The notes: a model not told the origin generated them from the letters alone. Shown: positions 52,739 through 62,779, counted from the first letter of the stretch. The stretch is DNA of 64,000 nt from Deltaproteobacteria bacterium (GCA_016182965.1 JACPFM010000057.1:1-64000), one strand, 5' to 3'. A program made the numbers and translations.

Positions 52739-53839
52739 TCACCCGTTGGCGAAGATCTCCTTCAGCTCGTACGGCGCCGTCGTCTCGAGCTGATCGAAGG
52801 TGCAGTCGCCCGGCTTCTTGTCGACGCGCCACCGACGGAACTGCGCGGTGTGGCGGAAGCGCGAGCCCTGCATGTGATCGTAGGCGACCTCGACGACGAG
52901 CTCCGGGCGCAGCGGCTCCCACTCCATCGACTTGCCGCGGCTCCAGCGGCTCTGCATGCCGGGCCTGCGCTTCGGCTCCTCGTCGGCGCCCGGCAAGTCC
53001 CCCAAGTCCCCCAAGTCCCTGATCCAGGCGCGCCAGGGGTGGCCCTCGAGCGACGTGCGGTACGGCGAGAGGTGCTCGACCAGCTCGCGCCGCTTCTTCT
53101 CGGTGAAGCTGGCCGCGACGCCGACGTGGTGGAGCGCGCCGCTCTGATCGTAGAGGCCGAGCAGGAGCGAGCCGACGGCGGTGCCGTCGCCGTTCTTGTG
53201 CCACCGGAAGCCGGCGACCACGCACTCGCAGGTGCGCTCGTGCTTCACCTTGATCATGGTGCGCTTGTTCGACTCGTAGGTGCCGTCCCTCGGCTTGGCC
53301 ATCACGCCGTCGAGCCCGGCGCCCTCGAACCGACGGAACCAGTCCTCGGCGGTCGCGCGATCGGTCGTGGCCGGCGTGACGTGCAGCGGCGGTCGAACGC
53401 CAGCGAGCAGCGTCTGCAGCCGCGCGCGCCGCGCGTGGAACGGCTCGGACCGCAGGTCGTCGTCGCCCACGCACAGCACGTCCCAGAACACGGCCGACGC
53501 GGGGAGCTCCGCGGCGAGCTTCTTCACGCGCGACGCGGCCGGATGCAGCCGCAGCTGCAGCGCCTCGAAGTCGAGCCCGCCGTCGCGCGCGATGACCACC
53601 TCGCCGTCGAGCACGCAGCGCGGTGGCAGCTGCGCGAGCAGCGCGTCGTGCACCTCGGGGAAGTAGCGATCGAGCGGCTTCTCGTCGCGGCTCTGCATGA
53701 ACAGCTCGTCGCCGTCGCGGAAGACCAGGACGCGGAAGCCGTCCCACTTGGGCTCGTAGATCCAGCCCTCACCCTGGGGGAGCGCGTCGACGCGCTTGGC
53801 GAGCATCGGGAGCAGCGGCGGCGTGATCGGCAGGTGCAC
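52739..53839 (-). CDS. ATP-dependent DNA ligase (LigC/LigD-ligase type)
   Basis: A ligase of 366 residues. The adenylation motif EPKWDGFRVLVF has the reactive Lys near residue 31; DGEVVIARDGGLDFEALQLRL near 75 and GLDGVMAKPRDGTYESNKRTMIKVKH near 190-210 are also diagnostic. The OB-fold domain follows to the C-terminus. With the stand-alone polymerase at 40139 it could serve non-homologous end joining; no Ku gene is in the window. I chose the GTG start shortly before the first family-like residues. A 9-bp tandem repeat (about 52996-53022) encodes DLGDLGDL. Confidence 0.9.
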   Translation of the reverse strand: MHLPITPPLLPMLAKRVDALPQGEGWIYEPKWDGFRVLVFRDGDELFMQSRDEKPLDRYFPEVHDALLAQLPPRCVLDGEVVIARDGGLDFEALQLRLHPAASRVKKLAAELPASAVFWDVLCVGDDDLRSEPFHARRARLQTLLAGVRPPLHVTPATTDRATAEDWFRRFEGAGLDGVMAKPRDGTYESNKRTMIKVKHERTCECVVAGFRWHKNGDGTAVGSLLLGLYDQSGALHHVGVAASFTEKKRRELVEHLSPYRTSLEGHPWRAWIRDLGDLGDLPGADEEPKRRPGMQSRWSRGKSMEWEPLRPELVVEVAYDHMQGSRFRHTAQFRRWRVDKKPGDCTFDQLETTAPYELKEIFANG

Positions 53840-53967
53840 GGGCGCATGGTAAGCGCGCTGTCCCACGCGCGAGACAGTGTCGCGTGACAGTGCGGACGCA
53901 CGCGCCGTGTTCGACGCCGAAATCTCCGTGATTCTCGCGCGGCACACCGTGTGCTCCCCTGGACGAC

Positions 53968-56133
53968 ATGCGTCGTCGCGCCTCGTTGATCCTCGTCGTC
54001 GCTTCGACGGTCTCCGTGCTGGCTGCCTGCGGCGCCGACCCCGCGGCGCCGGAGCCGAACGTCGAAGGTCCGCGCGGCGAGCAGCTCGCCGGCACCGGGA
54101 CCAAGGACGTCATCGCCACCGACGCGCGCTCGCCGTTCGCGCGCGAGCATGGCGTGGCGTGGTGGGAGATCGAGCTGCGCCTGCTCGACGACGACGCCGA
54201 CGAGGCCACCTCCGTGATCACCACGCACGACGCGATGCGCGTCGCGGTCGACTTCTGGGCGCACGCCGAGGACGGCGCGGTGCGGGCGCGCGGGCGCTTC
54301 GCCATCGACGTCGGCCGCTGGCTGTCGCTCTCGGTCGAGCGCGATCCGACCGACATCGCCGCGATCTTCGAGGGCAGCCGCGTGCGAGAGACCGAGGTCG
54401 CCCCCGGAGGGGGGCCCGAGAGGGAGGCCGGCGTCGAGGAGCGTCGCGCGTGGCTCACCTCGCTGCTCGACGAGATCGAGGCCGAGACGGCGGCGAGCGG
54501 CGTCGGCACCTCGACCGGCGCGCTGCTCGACGGCGAGTCGCTCGGCACCTGCGTCGGCAGCGCGAAATCCGCGCTGAAGAAGGCGCTCGCGAGCATCACC
54601 GCCACCTTCGACACCTGCGTCGACTGCGCCGCCAAGGCGATCGATCCGAGCGGCGACGCGGCGTGGAGCGCCTGCGGCGCCTGCGAGAAGGGGATCACCG
54701 ACGCGAAGTCGGCGCTCGGTCTGTTCGACGTGCTCGCCTGCAAGAAGGCGCTGGTGCTGCCCGGCGCCGGTGGCGACTCCGACGACGCCGGCGGCCCGCT
54801 GGTGAGCGTGCCCGAGACCGTGATCTCCTCGACCTGCTACGCGGCCTCGAGCGACAAGGTGCACGGCACCTTCCGCGTCACCGACGGCAAGGGCTCCGTG
54901 TCGTGCGCGGACTGTCCGAGCGGCACCGTGCCGGTCGACACGATGCTCGGCTGCGCGCCGGCCGCGCCCGAAGGCGACACCTACTCGTTGATCGACGAGA
55001 GCAAGTCGATGGTGCTGGTCCCCGCGGGCGCGGGCAAGGCACCGTCGCCGCGCGTGGTGAGCGCCGACGCGTGCGTGGTCGTCGACGTCTCCGGCACCGG
55101 CACCGTCAACGGCGCGCCGGTCGAGAAGGGGCCCTCGCGCGTCATCTTCAAGCTCGGCAAGCGAGGCTGGGCGGCGCTGCCGAAGAACGTGCAGGCGTCG
55201 ACCGATCAGTGGGACCTCACGAGCGACGTGCACACCGGCGCGAAGAAGGGCCGGTACGCGATCGCCGCGGCGTCGCCCGCGAGCAAGCCGATGACGACGA
55301 CCAAGGGGACGGTGGCCGAGGCGATCGCGCGCGGCGGCTGCGCGAGCCGCCCGGTGTACGGCCTGTCGCAGCAGATCCTCGAGGAGCTCGCGCGCTGCGT
55401 GCGCCCCGGCTTCCTCGTGAAGGTCCCGAGCGGCGGTCGCCTCACCAACAACGCCGATCACGGCTTCATGGAGAAGCCCGCGGCCGACGCGCTGATCCGC
55501 GCGCTCGGCGCGCGCCCCGGCGCGACGATGGGCATCAACTCGATGTACCGCACGATCGCGCAGCAGTACTTCCTGTACCGACGCGCCTCGTGCTTCTCGG
55601 CGGTCGCGGCGCCCGGGCGCAGCAACCACGAGACCGGCATCGCCATCGACGTGCGCGACCCCGACAACGCGACGTGGCGCGCGGCGCTGCAAGCGGCCGG
55701 CTTCGTGTGGCTCGGCTCCAAGGACCGCTTCCACTTCGACTACCGGGGCGCGGGCAGCGTCGATCTCCGCGGCGAGGACGTGAAGGCCTTTCAGCGGCTG
55801 TGGAACCGCAATCACCCCGAGGACCGCATCGCGGAGGACGGCGCGTTCGGCCCCGCGACCGAGGCGCGCCTGCTGAAGTCGCCGGCCGCCGGGTTCGCGG
55901 TCGGCGTGCCCGACACCTGCGAGAGCGCGCCGCCGCCTGCAGCGACGAGCAAGGGCTCGCGCGAGCCGCTCGAATACCTCACGAACGTCACCGCCGATCT
56001 GTTCCCCGGCGAGGGCTGCGAGAAGGGCAGCGACGCGTCGCACGAGAGCGTCGACGCGTGCGTGTCGGTCAAGCAGGTCTGTGAGCCGTTCTGGTGCGAT
56101 CTCGCCGACCAGCGCACGCCGTCCTGCCGCTGA
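53968..56133 (+). CDS. M15 peptidase (VanY-like) lipoprotein with peptidoglycan-binding domain
   Basis: A protein of 721 residues with signal ending VLAAC. The first 470 residues are a Cys-rich region without a known domain. A D-alanyl-D-alanine carboxypeptidase of the VanY type follows: zinc ligands in SNHETGIAIDV (His554, Asp561) and RFHFDY (His589). A peptidoglycan-binding_1-like domain (about 595-645, VKAFQRLWNRNHPEDRIAEDGAFGP) comes next, then a Cys-rich tail. It probably trims cell-wall peptides at the outer membrane or in prey. Divergent from the ligase gene. Confidence 0.82.
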   Translation: MRRRASLILVVASTVSVLAACGADPAAPEPNVEGPRGEQLAGTGTKDVIATDARSPFAREHGVAWWEIELRLLDDDADEATSVITTHDAMRVAVDFWAHAEDGAVRARGRFAIDVGRWLSLSVERDPTDIAAIFEGSRVRETEVAPGGGPEREAGVEERRAWLTSLLDEIEAETAASGVGTSTGALLDGESLGTCVGSAKSALKKALASITATFDTCVDCAAKAIDPSGDAAWSACGACEKGITDAKSALGLFDVLACKKALVLPGAGGDSDDAGGPLVSVPETVISSTCYAASSDKVHGTFRVTDGKGSVSCADCPSGTVPVDTMLGCAPAAPEGDTYSLIDESKSMVLVPAGAGKAPSPRVVSADACVVVDVSGTGTVNGAPVEKGPSRVIFKLGKRGWAALPKNVQASTDQWDLTSDVHTGAKKGRYAIAAASPASKPMTTTKGTVAEAIARGGCASRPVYGLSQQILEELARCVRPGFLVKVPSGGRLTNNADHGFMEKPAADALIRALGARPGATMGINSMYRTIAQQYFLYRRASCFSAVAAPGRSNHETGIAIDVRDPDNATWRAALQAAGFVWLGSKDRFHFDYRGAGSVDLRGEDVKAFQRLWNRNHPEDRIAEDGAFGPATEARLLKSPAAGFAVGVPDTCESAPPPAATSKGSREPLEYLTNVTADLFPGEGCEKGSDASHESVDACVSVKQVCEPFWCDLADQRTPSCR

Positions 56134-56184
56134 ACCGCGGCGCGACCGTGCCTGATCGGATCGCGCACGCGGTACCGTCAAGGC

Positions 56185-57066
56185 ATGAAGCTCACCTCTT
56201 CGTTCCTTCGTGCGCTCGGCGCGAGTGCGCTGCTCGCCGCGACCGGGTTCGTCGCTGCATCCTGCAGCTCGAGCGACTCGACGCAGAGCGAGATCGGTCC
56301 CGCTGGCAGCACCGGCGGCAAGTGCGGCGACGGGTGCACCGCGCCGAGGGTCTGCGATCCGGCGCTGGGCTGCGTCGAGTGCACCGCCGATTCGCAGTGC
56401 GGCGTCGCCGAGCCGCGATGCGTGCGCGGGCGGTGCGAAGTCTGCGCTGGCAACGGCGATTGTCCTGCGTCGGCGCCGGCGTGCTGGCCGGGCGACAACG
56501 TCTGCAAGGCGTCGTGCACCGCGACGCCCGGCGTCTGCGGTGGTGATCAGCCGAAGTGCGACTCCGCGACCGGCGCCTGCGTGGGCTGCGTGGGCGACAC
56601 CGACTGCGCGGGCACGACGCGACCGATCTGCGATCCGGTCACCAAGCGCTGCGCCGCGTGCACCGGCAACGCGCACTGCGGCACGGCGGCGCCGCTGTGC
56701 CTGCTCGCCGAGGGCAGGTGCGTGCAGTGCCTGACGAGCTCGGACTGCCCGGCGAGCGCGCCGATCTGCGACGGCGACGGGCGCTGCAAGTCCGGCTGTC
56801 TCACCGACGCGAACTGCGGAGGCGCCGAGCCCTTCTGCGACAAGATCAGCGGCGACTGCCGTACGTGCCTGACCAACGCGCACTGCGGCGCCGCCACGCC
56901 GATCTGCAACGACGGGCGCTGCGCCCAGTGCACCGACGACGCGCACTGCTCGGGCGTGGCCGGCAAGCCGTTCTGCAAGGACCGCGTCTGCGTCCAGTGC
57001 GAAGGGGACAAGAACTGCCCGAGCGAGGCGCCGAAGTGCCGCGCCGGCGTCTGCGGCGCGGCGTGA
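56185..57066 (+). CDS. Cysteine-rich repeat lipoprotein
   Basis: A protein of 293 residues with lipoprotein signal ending FVAASC. The mature part contains about seven repeats of the form C..CT.D..C....P.C....G.C..C, with six cysteines each, like Dickkopf-type cysteine repeats of myxobacterial surface proteins. No enzymatic residues. It is followed by the heptamer array and is convergent with the nitrite reductase gene. Confidence 0.68.
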   Translation: MKLTSSFLRALGASALLAATGFVAASCSSSDSTQSEIGPAGSTGGKCGDGCTAPRVCDPALGCVECTADSQCGVAEPRCVRGRCEVCAGNGDCPASAPACWPGDNVCKASCTATPGVCGGDQPKCDSATGACVGCVGDTDCAGTTRPICDPVTKRCAACTGNAHCGTAAPLCLLAEGRCVQCLTSSDCPASAPICDGDGRCKSGCLTDANCGGAEPFCDKISGDCRTCLTNAHCGAATPICNDGRCAQCTDDAHCSGVAGKPFCKDRVCVQCEGDKNCPSEAPKCRAGVCGAA

Positions 57067-57070
57067 TGCC

Positions 57071-57166
57071 CAGTCGTCAGTCGTCAGTCGTCAGTCACCA
57101 GCCCAGCCAAGAGCGAAGGCGAACGCCTCGTCTCGCGCTGACGACTGATGACTGATGACTGATGAC
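57071..57166. repeat. Inverted GTCGTCA / CTGATGA heptamer arrays
   Basis: The left arm (57071-57096) has over three CAGTCGT-type units. The right arm (57138-57166) has CTGACGA followed by three CTGATGA units in the opposite sense. The arms can pair for about 25 bp with a few mismatches around a 41-base loop. Located between convergent genes, like the arrays at 28555 and 42777. Confidence 0.85.
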
Positions 57167-57218
57167 CTGGTCTGCGCGGGCACCCACGACGTCGAGGCCC
57201 GCAATTGCGACCGCCGGT

Positions 57219-58805
57219 TCAGAGGCCGAGCAGCGCCTTGGCCTTGTTGGCCTCGCCCTGCGCGGTGTCGAGGTTGATGGTCGCCTCGTCGGGGTTGTGG
57301 AAGCCGGCCGAGTTCTCCGACACGACGGTGAACTCCCACCAGAGCAGGCCCTTCATGAAGGCCTCCTTCGCCTGGAGCAGCTTCGCCTTGTCGAAGGTCT
57401 CGTCGGTCGCGAGCGCCTCGATCTTCGTGAGGACGGCGTCGAGGTCGTTCTCGACCGTGGTCGCCTTGGTCATCACCGTCTTCTGCGTGGTCTTGGCCAT
57501 GGTGACGAAGCTCGAGAGCGAGCCCGTGTGGCAGCCCGCGCAGGTCTTCTCGGGGTTCTTGAACGGCGAGGTGAACCAGTGGCTGCGCGGCTTGCCGGCC
57601 TCGGTGGTTCCCATGTGGCACGACATGCAGGTCGCCCCGGCCTTGTAGTGCTTGCTCTCCCAGAAGAACTCCGTCTCCGGGTGCTGCGCCTTGATGCCCT
57701 TGAGACCGGTGCCGCTGTGCGTCCAGTCCTGGACGGTGTCGTACTTGACCTTGTAGTAGGCCTCGAGGTCGCGCAGCTTGCGCCACGGCCACTCGTCGCG
57801 GAGGACGGTCTTGTCGGCGCCCGGACCGCACGTGTACTCGACGTGGCACTGCGCGCACGTCAGCGTCCCGACCAGGCGCTTGGCGTTGTCGGTGAGCTTG
57901 CCGTCGGTGCCCTTCTCGTTGAGCTTGGCGTTCAGGTCCGCGACCGACTTCGGGACGTAGTTGCGGGTCGCGTCGTACGGATCGGTCCCGCGCTCGAGGA
58001 TCGCGTTGATCATCTGCTTGCGGATGAGCCGGAACGACGTGGTGTGCGGATCGTGGCAGTGGTTGCAGGCCGTGCCGTGGTCGATGGTCGACGGCCAGTT
58101 CGCCTTGATCTTGGCGACGCTCGCGTCCCACGCGAGCTCCTTGCCGAACACCGTCTCGCCGCGCCGCGTCTCGCCCCAGAAGTAGGTGAGCGGGGTGCTC
58201 TTGCACTGCAGGCAGACCGCGTTCTGCTTGCGCGCGATCTCGATGTGGTCCTTGAGCATGTACGCGTGGGCGCGCTCCTCGTTGTACTCGACGGTGAACC
58301 CGTGGCCGCCCATCAGGTGCTTGTACTTGGGGAAGTCGAGGTACTTGGAGGTCTTGATCGACCCGCCGTAGTCGCCCGGCTTCGTCGCGTCGTCGAAGAG
58401 GTACTGCGTCTTCTGATCGGCGTGGCAAGTCGCGCAGAGGTCGAGCGAGAAGTCGAGCGACGCCTTGACCTTCGACGGATCGGCCTGGTGCGCGAGCGCG
58501 TCCTTGTGGCAGTCGAGGCACTTGTTCGTCAGCGCCTTGTGCTTGCTGCCTTCGATCTTGGCGATGTACGCCGAGTGGCAGGTCGCGCAGTTCTGCGTGG
58601 CGGGCGTGTCGACCGTGACGTCAGCCACTGCGTCGACGGAGGTCTCCGGCACGACGGCGTCTTCCGGCGCGTCGGCGGTGGTGTCCGGCGCGCCGCTGTC
58701 GGTGGCCGGGGTGGCCGCAGCATCGTCTCCGCCGCACCCGATCGCGGCGAAGACGAGGAGCGTCGTGATCACTGCACCGAGGTTGCGAGCGACGAGATGT
58801 TCCAT
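57219..58805 (-). CDS. Octahaem nitrite reductase lipoprotein (TvNiR-like)
   Basis: A protein of 528 residues with a lipobox at Cys24 and an Ala/Asp-rich linker. It has seven CxxCH sites (CATCH 73, CLDCH 96, CATCH 124, CNHCH 247, CAQCH 317, CMSCH 393, CAGCH 422) and one CLQCK (198-202), the lysine-ligated catalytic haem of NrfA-type enzymes. Tyr in CAQCHVEY (324) and His in KAQHPE (375) are active-site residues of the NrfA family, and an Arg in NEERAHAY fits too. Eight haems match octahaem nitrite reductases that reduce nitrite to ammonia. The lipid anchor instead of an NrfH partner is noteworthy. Confidence 0.85.
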   Translation of the reverse strand: MEHLVARNLGAVITTLLVFAAIGCGGDDAAATPATDSGAPDTTADAPEDAVVPETSVDAVADVTVDTPATQNCATCHSAYIAKIEGSKHKALTNKCLDCHKDALAHQADPSKVKASLDFSLDLCATCHADQKTQYLFDDATKPGDYGGSIKTSKYLDFPKYKHLMGGHGFTVEYNEERAHAYMLKDHIEIARKQNAVCLQCKSTPLTYFWGETRRGETVFGKELAWDASVAKIKANWPSTIDHGTACNHCHDPHTTSFRLIRKQMINAILERGTDPYDATRNYVPKSVADLNAKLNEKGTDGKLTDNAKRLVGTLTCAQCHVEYTCGPGADKTVLRDEWPWRKLRDLEAYYKVKYDTVQDWTHSGTGLKGIKAQHPETEFFWESKHYKAGATCMSCHMGTTEAGKPRSHWFTSPFKNPEKTCAGCHTGSLSSFVTMAKTTQKTVMTKATTVENDLDAVLTKIEALATDETFDKAKLLQAKEAFMKGLLWWEFTVVSENSAGFHNPDEATINLDTAQGEANKAKALLGL

Positions 58806-59019
58806 GTTGAAACCCGTGGGAAAGAGCCAGAAACGGCACGCTCGCATCTGCAACGCACGCGCCAGGATGGTGGACCTCGATATCCACTAAGAATCCGTGT
58901 TCGCCCAGCGCTCGATTGCGCAGCCGATGCCAAACCGCGTCCGAATGCGCGCAACGTTCGCGCGATTTCCGGGTGGCGCGCCCGCAGGCCCCACGCGGGG
59001 TGATACCCTCGTCCGGTCG

Positions 59020-59991
59020 ATGCACCTCCTGGCGAAGGACGAGCACCACCCGCGGACGCGAGACGGCTGGCAGCTCCATCTGACCCGCACGTGGTCGCCC
59101 GAGCACCTCGATCGCTCGGCCCGCCCGGTGGTCATCCTGCCGGGGTACGGGATGAACGCGTTCATCTTCGGGTTCCACCCGCGCGGCACCTCGATGCTCC
59201 GCCACTTCGCGGAGGCGGGCTTCGAGATGTGGACGGCGAACCTCCGCCTCCAGGGCGACGCCCGCGCCGTCCATCCCGACGCCGGCGTCCCGTCGCTCCG
59301 CGCCTTCGCGGAGATCGATCTGCCGCTCGCCATCGACGAGGTCCTCGCCCGCACGCGCTCGACCGCCGACACCGTGTCGCTGGTGGGCTGCAGCCTCGGC
59401 GGCTCGATCGCCTACGCGCACCTCGCCCTGGCGGCGCGCTCGCGCGTGGGCGCGCTGGTCGCCATGGGTTCGCCGCTGCGCTGGGTGCGCGTGTCGCCGC
59501 TGCTCTCGCTGCCGACGCGCTCGCCGTGGCTGGTCGGCATGTTCAAGATGTCCGGCAACCGGCGGCTCGCGCGCACGCTGCTGCCGCTGCTCGCCAAGAC
59601 GCCGTCGCTCCTCTCGATCTACATGAACGCCGCCCACGTCGATCTCTCGCACGCGGTCGAGATGGCGCAGACGGTCGAGGACGCGCACCCGCGCACCAAC
59701 CGCGATCTGGCGCGGTGGATCGGCGCGCGCGACATGATCCTGCGCGGCGTGAACGTGACCGAGGCGATGTCGCGGTGCCAGCAGCCGCTCCTGGTCGTCA
59801 TCGGCAACCGCGACGGCATCGTCCCCGAGCCGACCGCCCTGTCGGTGCTCGACGTGTGGGGCGGCCGCGACGTCGAGGTGCTGAAGGTCGGCACGCCCGA
59901 CGACTGGTACGCGCACGCCGATCTCTTCATCGGCAACGACGCACCCCAGGCCGTGTTCGAGCCAGTCGCGCGCTGGCTGCGCGCGCACTGA
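59020..59991 (+). CDS. Alpha/beta-hydrolase
   Basis: A protein of 323 residues. The core is PVVILPGYGMNAFIFGF near 28 (oxyanion region), nucleophile in LVGCSLGGSIAYAH near 126 (GCSLG), acid probably in VIGNRDGIVPEP near 262, and a late His in YAHADLFIG. It resembles polyhydroxyalkanoate-synthase-like and lipase-like hydrolases. The substrate is unknown. The ATG was chosen at MHLLAKD, the first with a plausible N-terminus. Divergent from the nitrite reductase. Confidence 0.72.
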   Translation: MHLLAKDEHHPRTRDGWQLHLTRTWSPEHLDRSARPVVILPGYGMNAFIFGFHPRGTSMLRHFAEAGFEMWTANLRLQGDARAVHPDAGVPSLRAFAEIDLPLAIDEVLARTRSTADTVSLVGCSLGGSIAYAHLALAARSRVGALVAMGSPLRWVRVSPLLSLPTRSPWLVGMFKMSGNRRLARTLLPLLAKTPSLLSIYMNAAHVDLSHAVEMAQTVEDAHPRTNRDLARWIGARDMILRGVNVTEAMSRCQQPLLVVIGNRDGIVPEPTALSVLDVWGGRDVEVLKVGTPDDWYAHADLFIGNDAPQAVFEPVARWLRAH

Positions 59992-60532
59992 GGCATCCCG
60001 AGACATCCCGGGAATTCGGACTTCACCGAGTCGCCAGCCTTGCTTGGGCGTGTCGTCGCAGGGATGGAGAAGAACGATCAGGCCGAAGAAGCAAGCCTCA
60101 TGGGTCTCGCCAGCGAGCCTTCGGAAGCACTTGCTCGGCACGAACCTCCAGTGCCACCCGGCGGATGTTCAGCCCGGTTTTTGCCCCGCAAGAGCACCCT
60201 CGCCGACCCCGGACGAGAGGAGCTTCTGATCTCCGCGGGCTGAAGCCCACGGCATACGTCTCAAGCCCAGCTTCGCTGGGCTTGCTCGGACGTCCGCCGC
60301 AGGTTTGATCTCGGGAGCTCCGGTCTCGCCCTCCCGAAATGGTTCGCTGAGCCCCGCGAAGCGGGGCTTGGGCGAGTTGCCGTGGGCTTCAGCCCGCGGT
60401 TACGAGGAATTCACGGAAACGCTTGCGGACTGGTGAGTGCATCGCAGCAGGGCGCCTCGGCCTGCGAGTCGAAACAGGGCCGCACTTCCGCCGGGTAGCC
60501 AGCCCGCAGGGCTTCGCCAGCCCCGGACCGCA
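59992..60532. other. Structured intergenic region
   Basis: About 540 bp between convergent genes with no believable open frame. Near 60015 lies a 20-bp copy of the repeat at 35080. Most of the rest is the palindromic element at 60233-60399. Confidence 0.6.
60233..60399. repeat. 167-bp inverted-repeat element with internal hairpins
   Basis: Perfect 22-bp inverted arms (60233-60254 and 60378-60399) with the core GGGCTGAAGCCCA enclose two further perfect hairpins: CAAGCCCAGC-TTC-GCTGGGCTTG (60262-60284) and AGCCCCGC-GAA-GCGGGGCT (60350-60368). Could be a MITE-like element or a folded RNA. No coding frame. Confidence 0.8.
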
Positions 60533-62779
60533 TCAGGCCTCGAGGAGCGCCTCGATCGCCGCCTTCTCGCTCGCGAGCTTCTTCACGGCGTCCTTGTTCA
60601 CGTCGGCGACGATGATCTCGCCGACCTCGTCGTTGACGTTGGTGAAGATCCCGCGCGCCTTCATGCCTTCGCACTGCTTGTGGTTGTCTTCGGTGGGCGT
60701 CACGTAGTGCACCGAGTCGACCTTGTAGCGCGTCAGCAGGAACAGCTGCGCGAGCGTCATCAGGCGCTTCTGGCGCAGCCCGGCGTCGAACGTGTTCTGG
60801 TCGCGCACCGAGAGGATGGAGCGCCCGCGGCGATCGGTGATCGGCGCGAAGGTCACGTTCGCGAGCTTGTCGCCCTTGTCGTTCAGGATCGCGAGCTCGA
60901 GCAGGTCGGACGAGCCGATGAGCGGCTTGAGCGAGACCTGGAGCTTCTGCTCCACGTCGTGGCGCGCGCGCCACGCGTCGAGCCACTCCTCGAGCTTCTT
61001 CGGCGGAACCTCGGTCTGCACGAGGTGCTGGAACTGCGTGGACCCCTTGCCCATGGCCTTGGTCGTCGAGGTCCGGCCCGAGATCGACATGAGGCCCGCG
61101 TCCGCGCGCGGCCCGCCGACGAGGGTCTGCGGCGTGCGGTACGGCGACTCGCGCAGGCGGAGCTTCCGCTGCAGCTTCGCGAGCGCGAGCATGCCGTCCT
61201 GTTTCAGCTCGGCGGAGAACTCCTCGCTCACGAGCCCGTCGATCTGGTGCCCGCCGTAGGTGATGAAGTTGAACACGAAGCCCATCTTCCCGAGCTCGAT
61301 CGGGAAGTTGCGCATCTGCTCGTCGTTCATGCCGGTCGTGTCCCAGTTGAACGACGGCGACAGGTTGTAGGCGAGCATCTTGTCCGGGTACTTCGCGTGG
61401 ATCGCGTCGGCGAACCTCTTCGCGTCGTGCAGATCGGCGCTCTTGGTCTCCATCCACAGGATGTCGGCCCAGGGCGCGACCGCCAGCGACTTCGCGATCG
61501 CGTAGTCGATGCCGCCGCGGACCTGGTAGTAGCCGTCGGGCGTCTTGGCGTGCTCGGCGCTCCAGACGACCTCGATCCCCATCGCCTTCGCCTTCTCGCG
61601 CGCCTCGTACCAGCCGACCTTCGTCGCGAGCTCGAGCCACGCGTCCTCGGTCATCGGGTAGCGCTCCCCCTCGCTCGCGCGGAACTGGAGCACCTCGGCG
61701 ACCGCCTCGGCGTAGGTCTTCACGCCGGCGTCGGCCTGCCAGGCGTCGGAGAACTTGTCGAACGCCTTCTCGAAGACGGCGTCGGCCTGCGCGCCCATTC
61801 TGTACTCGGCGGCGCCCGCCTCGACGAGCGGCACGATGCCGGCCTTGACGAGCCACGCGTCGGCGATCGCGAGCTCTGCCTCGCACGTCGCGTACAGCTG
61901 GTGGCCCGAGAGCTCCTCGACGCCCGCCGCGTGGAAGCGCGCGAGGAGCGCGATGACCGCCGACTTGAAGTTCGGCGTCGCGAGGTTGGTCGCGCCAAGC
62001 ACGAACGGCTGATCGCGCTCGTCGCCGCAGCCGTCGAGGAGCGTCGCCGACTCGGCGTCGGTGCGCGCGACGATGAGGCCAGGCACGCCCATGATGTCGA
62101 GCTGGAAGCGCGCGGCGGTGAGGCGCTTGATCTGCTCGTCCTCGGCGACGAGCACCTTGCCGCCCTGGTGGCCGCACTTCTTCACGCCGGGCTTCTGGTC
62201 CTCGATGTGGTAGCCGGGGACGCCGACCTCCACGAAGCGCCGCACCAGGTTGCGCACGTGCGCGTCGCCGCCGTGGCCGGTGTCGGCGTCGGCGATGATG
62301 AAGGGGCGGAAGTCGATCTCGGGGGTCGCCTTGCGCTGCTCGTCGTTCATGCGCGCGCGCGCGTGGGCCTGGTTCTTGTCGGCCGCGAGCAGCGCGCGGA
62401 CGATCGGCGCCGCCTCGTCGGGCACGCGGCTCAGCGGGTAGCTCGCGAGATCCGGCCCCGGATCCTCGTCCTTCGAGCCCTTCGCGCTCGTGGCCCAGCC
62501 GCCGAGGTAGATCCCCTCGATGCCCGCGCGCTTCATCGAGACCGCCTGGCCGGGGGAGTACGGCCCGTAGGTGGTGATCGACTTCCCCTCGCCGAACAGC
62601 TCGCGGAGGCGCGCGTGGAACGCGGCCGCGGTGTCGCGCGCGATGGCGTAGTCGGCGCGGATCGTGCCGCGCTGCTCGACCACCTCGCGCGCGCTGTGCA
62701 GGCGTTTGAGGCCGGCGAACCGCGGGCTCTCGAACCAGGCGCGGAGCTCCGCGATCTCCTGCTCGAATTTCGTCGTCAT
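60533..62779 (-). CDS. aceA: Isocitrate lyase, long form
   Basis: A protein of 748 residues, much longer than the usual 430 of AceA and similar in length to Mycobacterium Icl2/AceAb. It splits isocitrate into glyoxylate and succinate in the glyoxylate shunt. Catalytic motif KKCGHQGGK has the active-site Cys at 202; ADADTGHG near 163-170 binds metal and substrate. LSPSFNW near 460 is also conserved. An extra C-terminal region (about 590-748) may be regulatory. An AGGAG site about 10 bp upstream supports the ATG. A hairpin (9-bp stem, 62811-62836) lies in the leader. Confidence 0.92.
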   Translation of the reverse strand: MTTKFEQEIAELRAWFESPRFAGLKRLHSAREVVEQRGTIRADYAIARDTAAAFHARLRELFGEGKSITTYGPYSPGQAVSMKRAGIEGIYLGGWATSAKGSKDEDPGPDLASYPLSRVPDEAAPIVRALLAADKNQAHARARMNDEQRKATPEIDFRPFIIADADTGHGGDAHVRNLVRRFVEVGVPGYHIEDQKPGVKKCGHQGGKVLVAEDEQIKRLTAARFQLDIMGVPGLIVARTDAESATLLDGCGDERDQPFVLGATNLATPNFKSAVIALLARFHAAGVEELSGHQLYATCEAELAIADAWLVKAGIVPLVEAGAAEYRMGAQADAVFEKAFDKFSDAWQADAGVKTYAEAVAEVLQFRASEGERYPMTEDAWLELATKVGWYEAREKAKAMGIEVVWSAEHAKTPDGYYQVRGGIDYAIAKSLAVAPWADILWMETKSADLHDAKRFADAIHAKYPDKMLAYNLSPSFNWDTTGMNDEQMRNFPIELGKMGFVFNFITYGGHQIDGLVSEEFSAELKQDGMLALAKLQRKLRLRESPYRTPQTLVGGPRADAGLMSISGRTSTTKAMGKGSTQFQHLVQTEVPPKKLEEWLDAWRARHDVEQKLQVSLKPLIGSSDLLELAILNDKGDKLANVTFAPITDRRGRSILSVRDQNTFDAGLRQKRLMTLAQLFLLTRYKVDSVHYVTPTEDNHKQCEGMKARGIFTNVNDEVGEIIVADVNKDAVKKLASEKAAIEALLEA

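Noticed and set aside
60401..60530. Small protein gene before isocitrate lyase
   Set aside because: The short frames have no ribosome binding site or conserved pattern and lie inside palindromic intergenic sequence.
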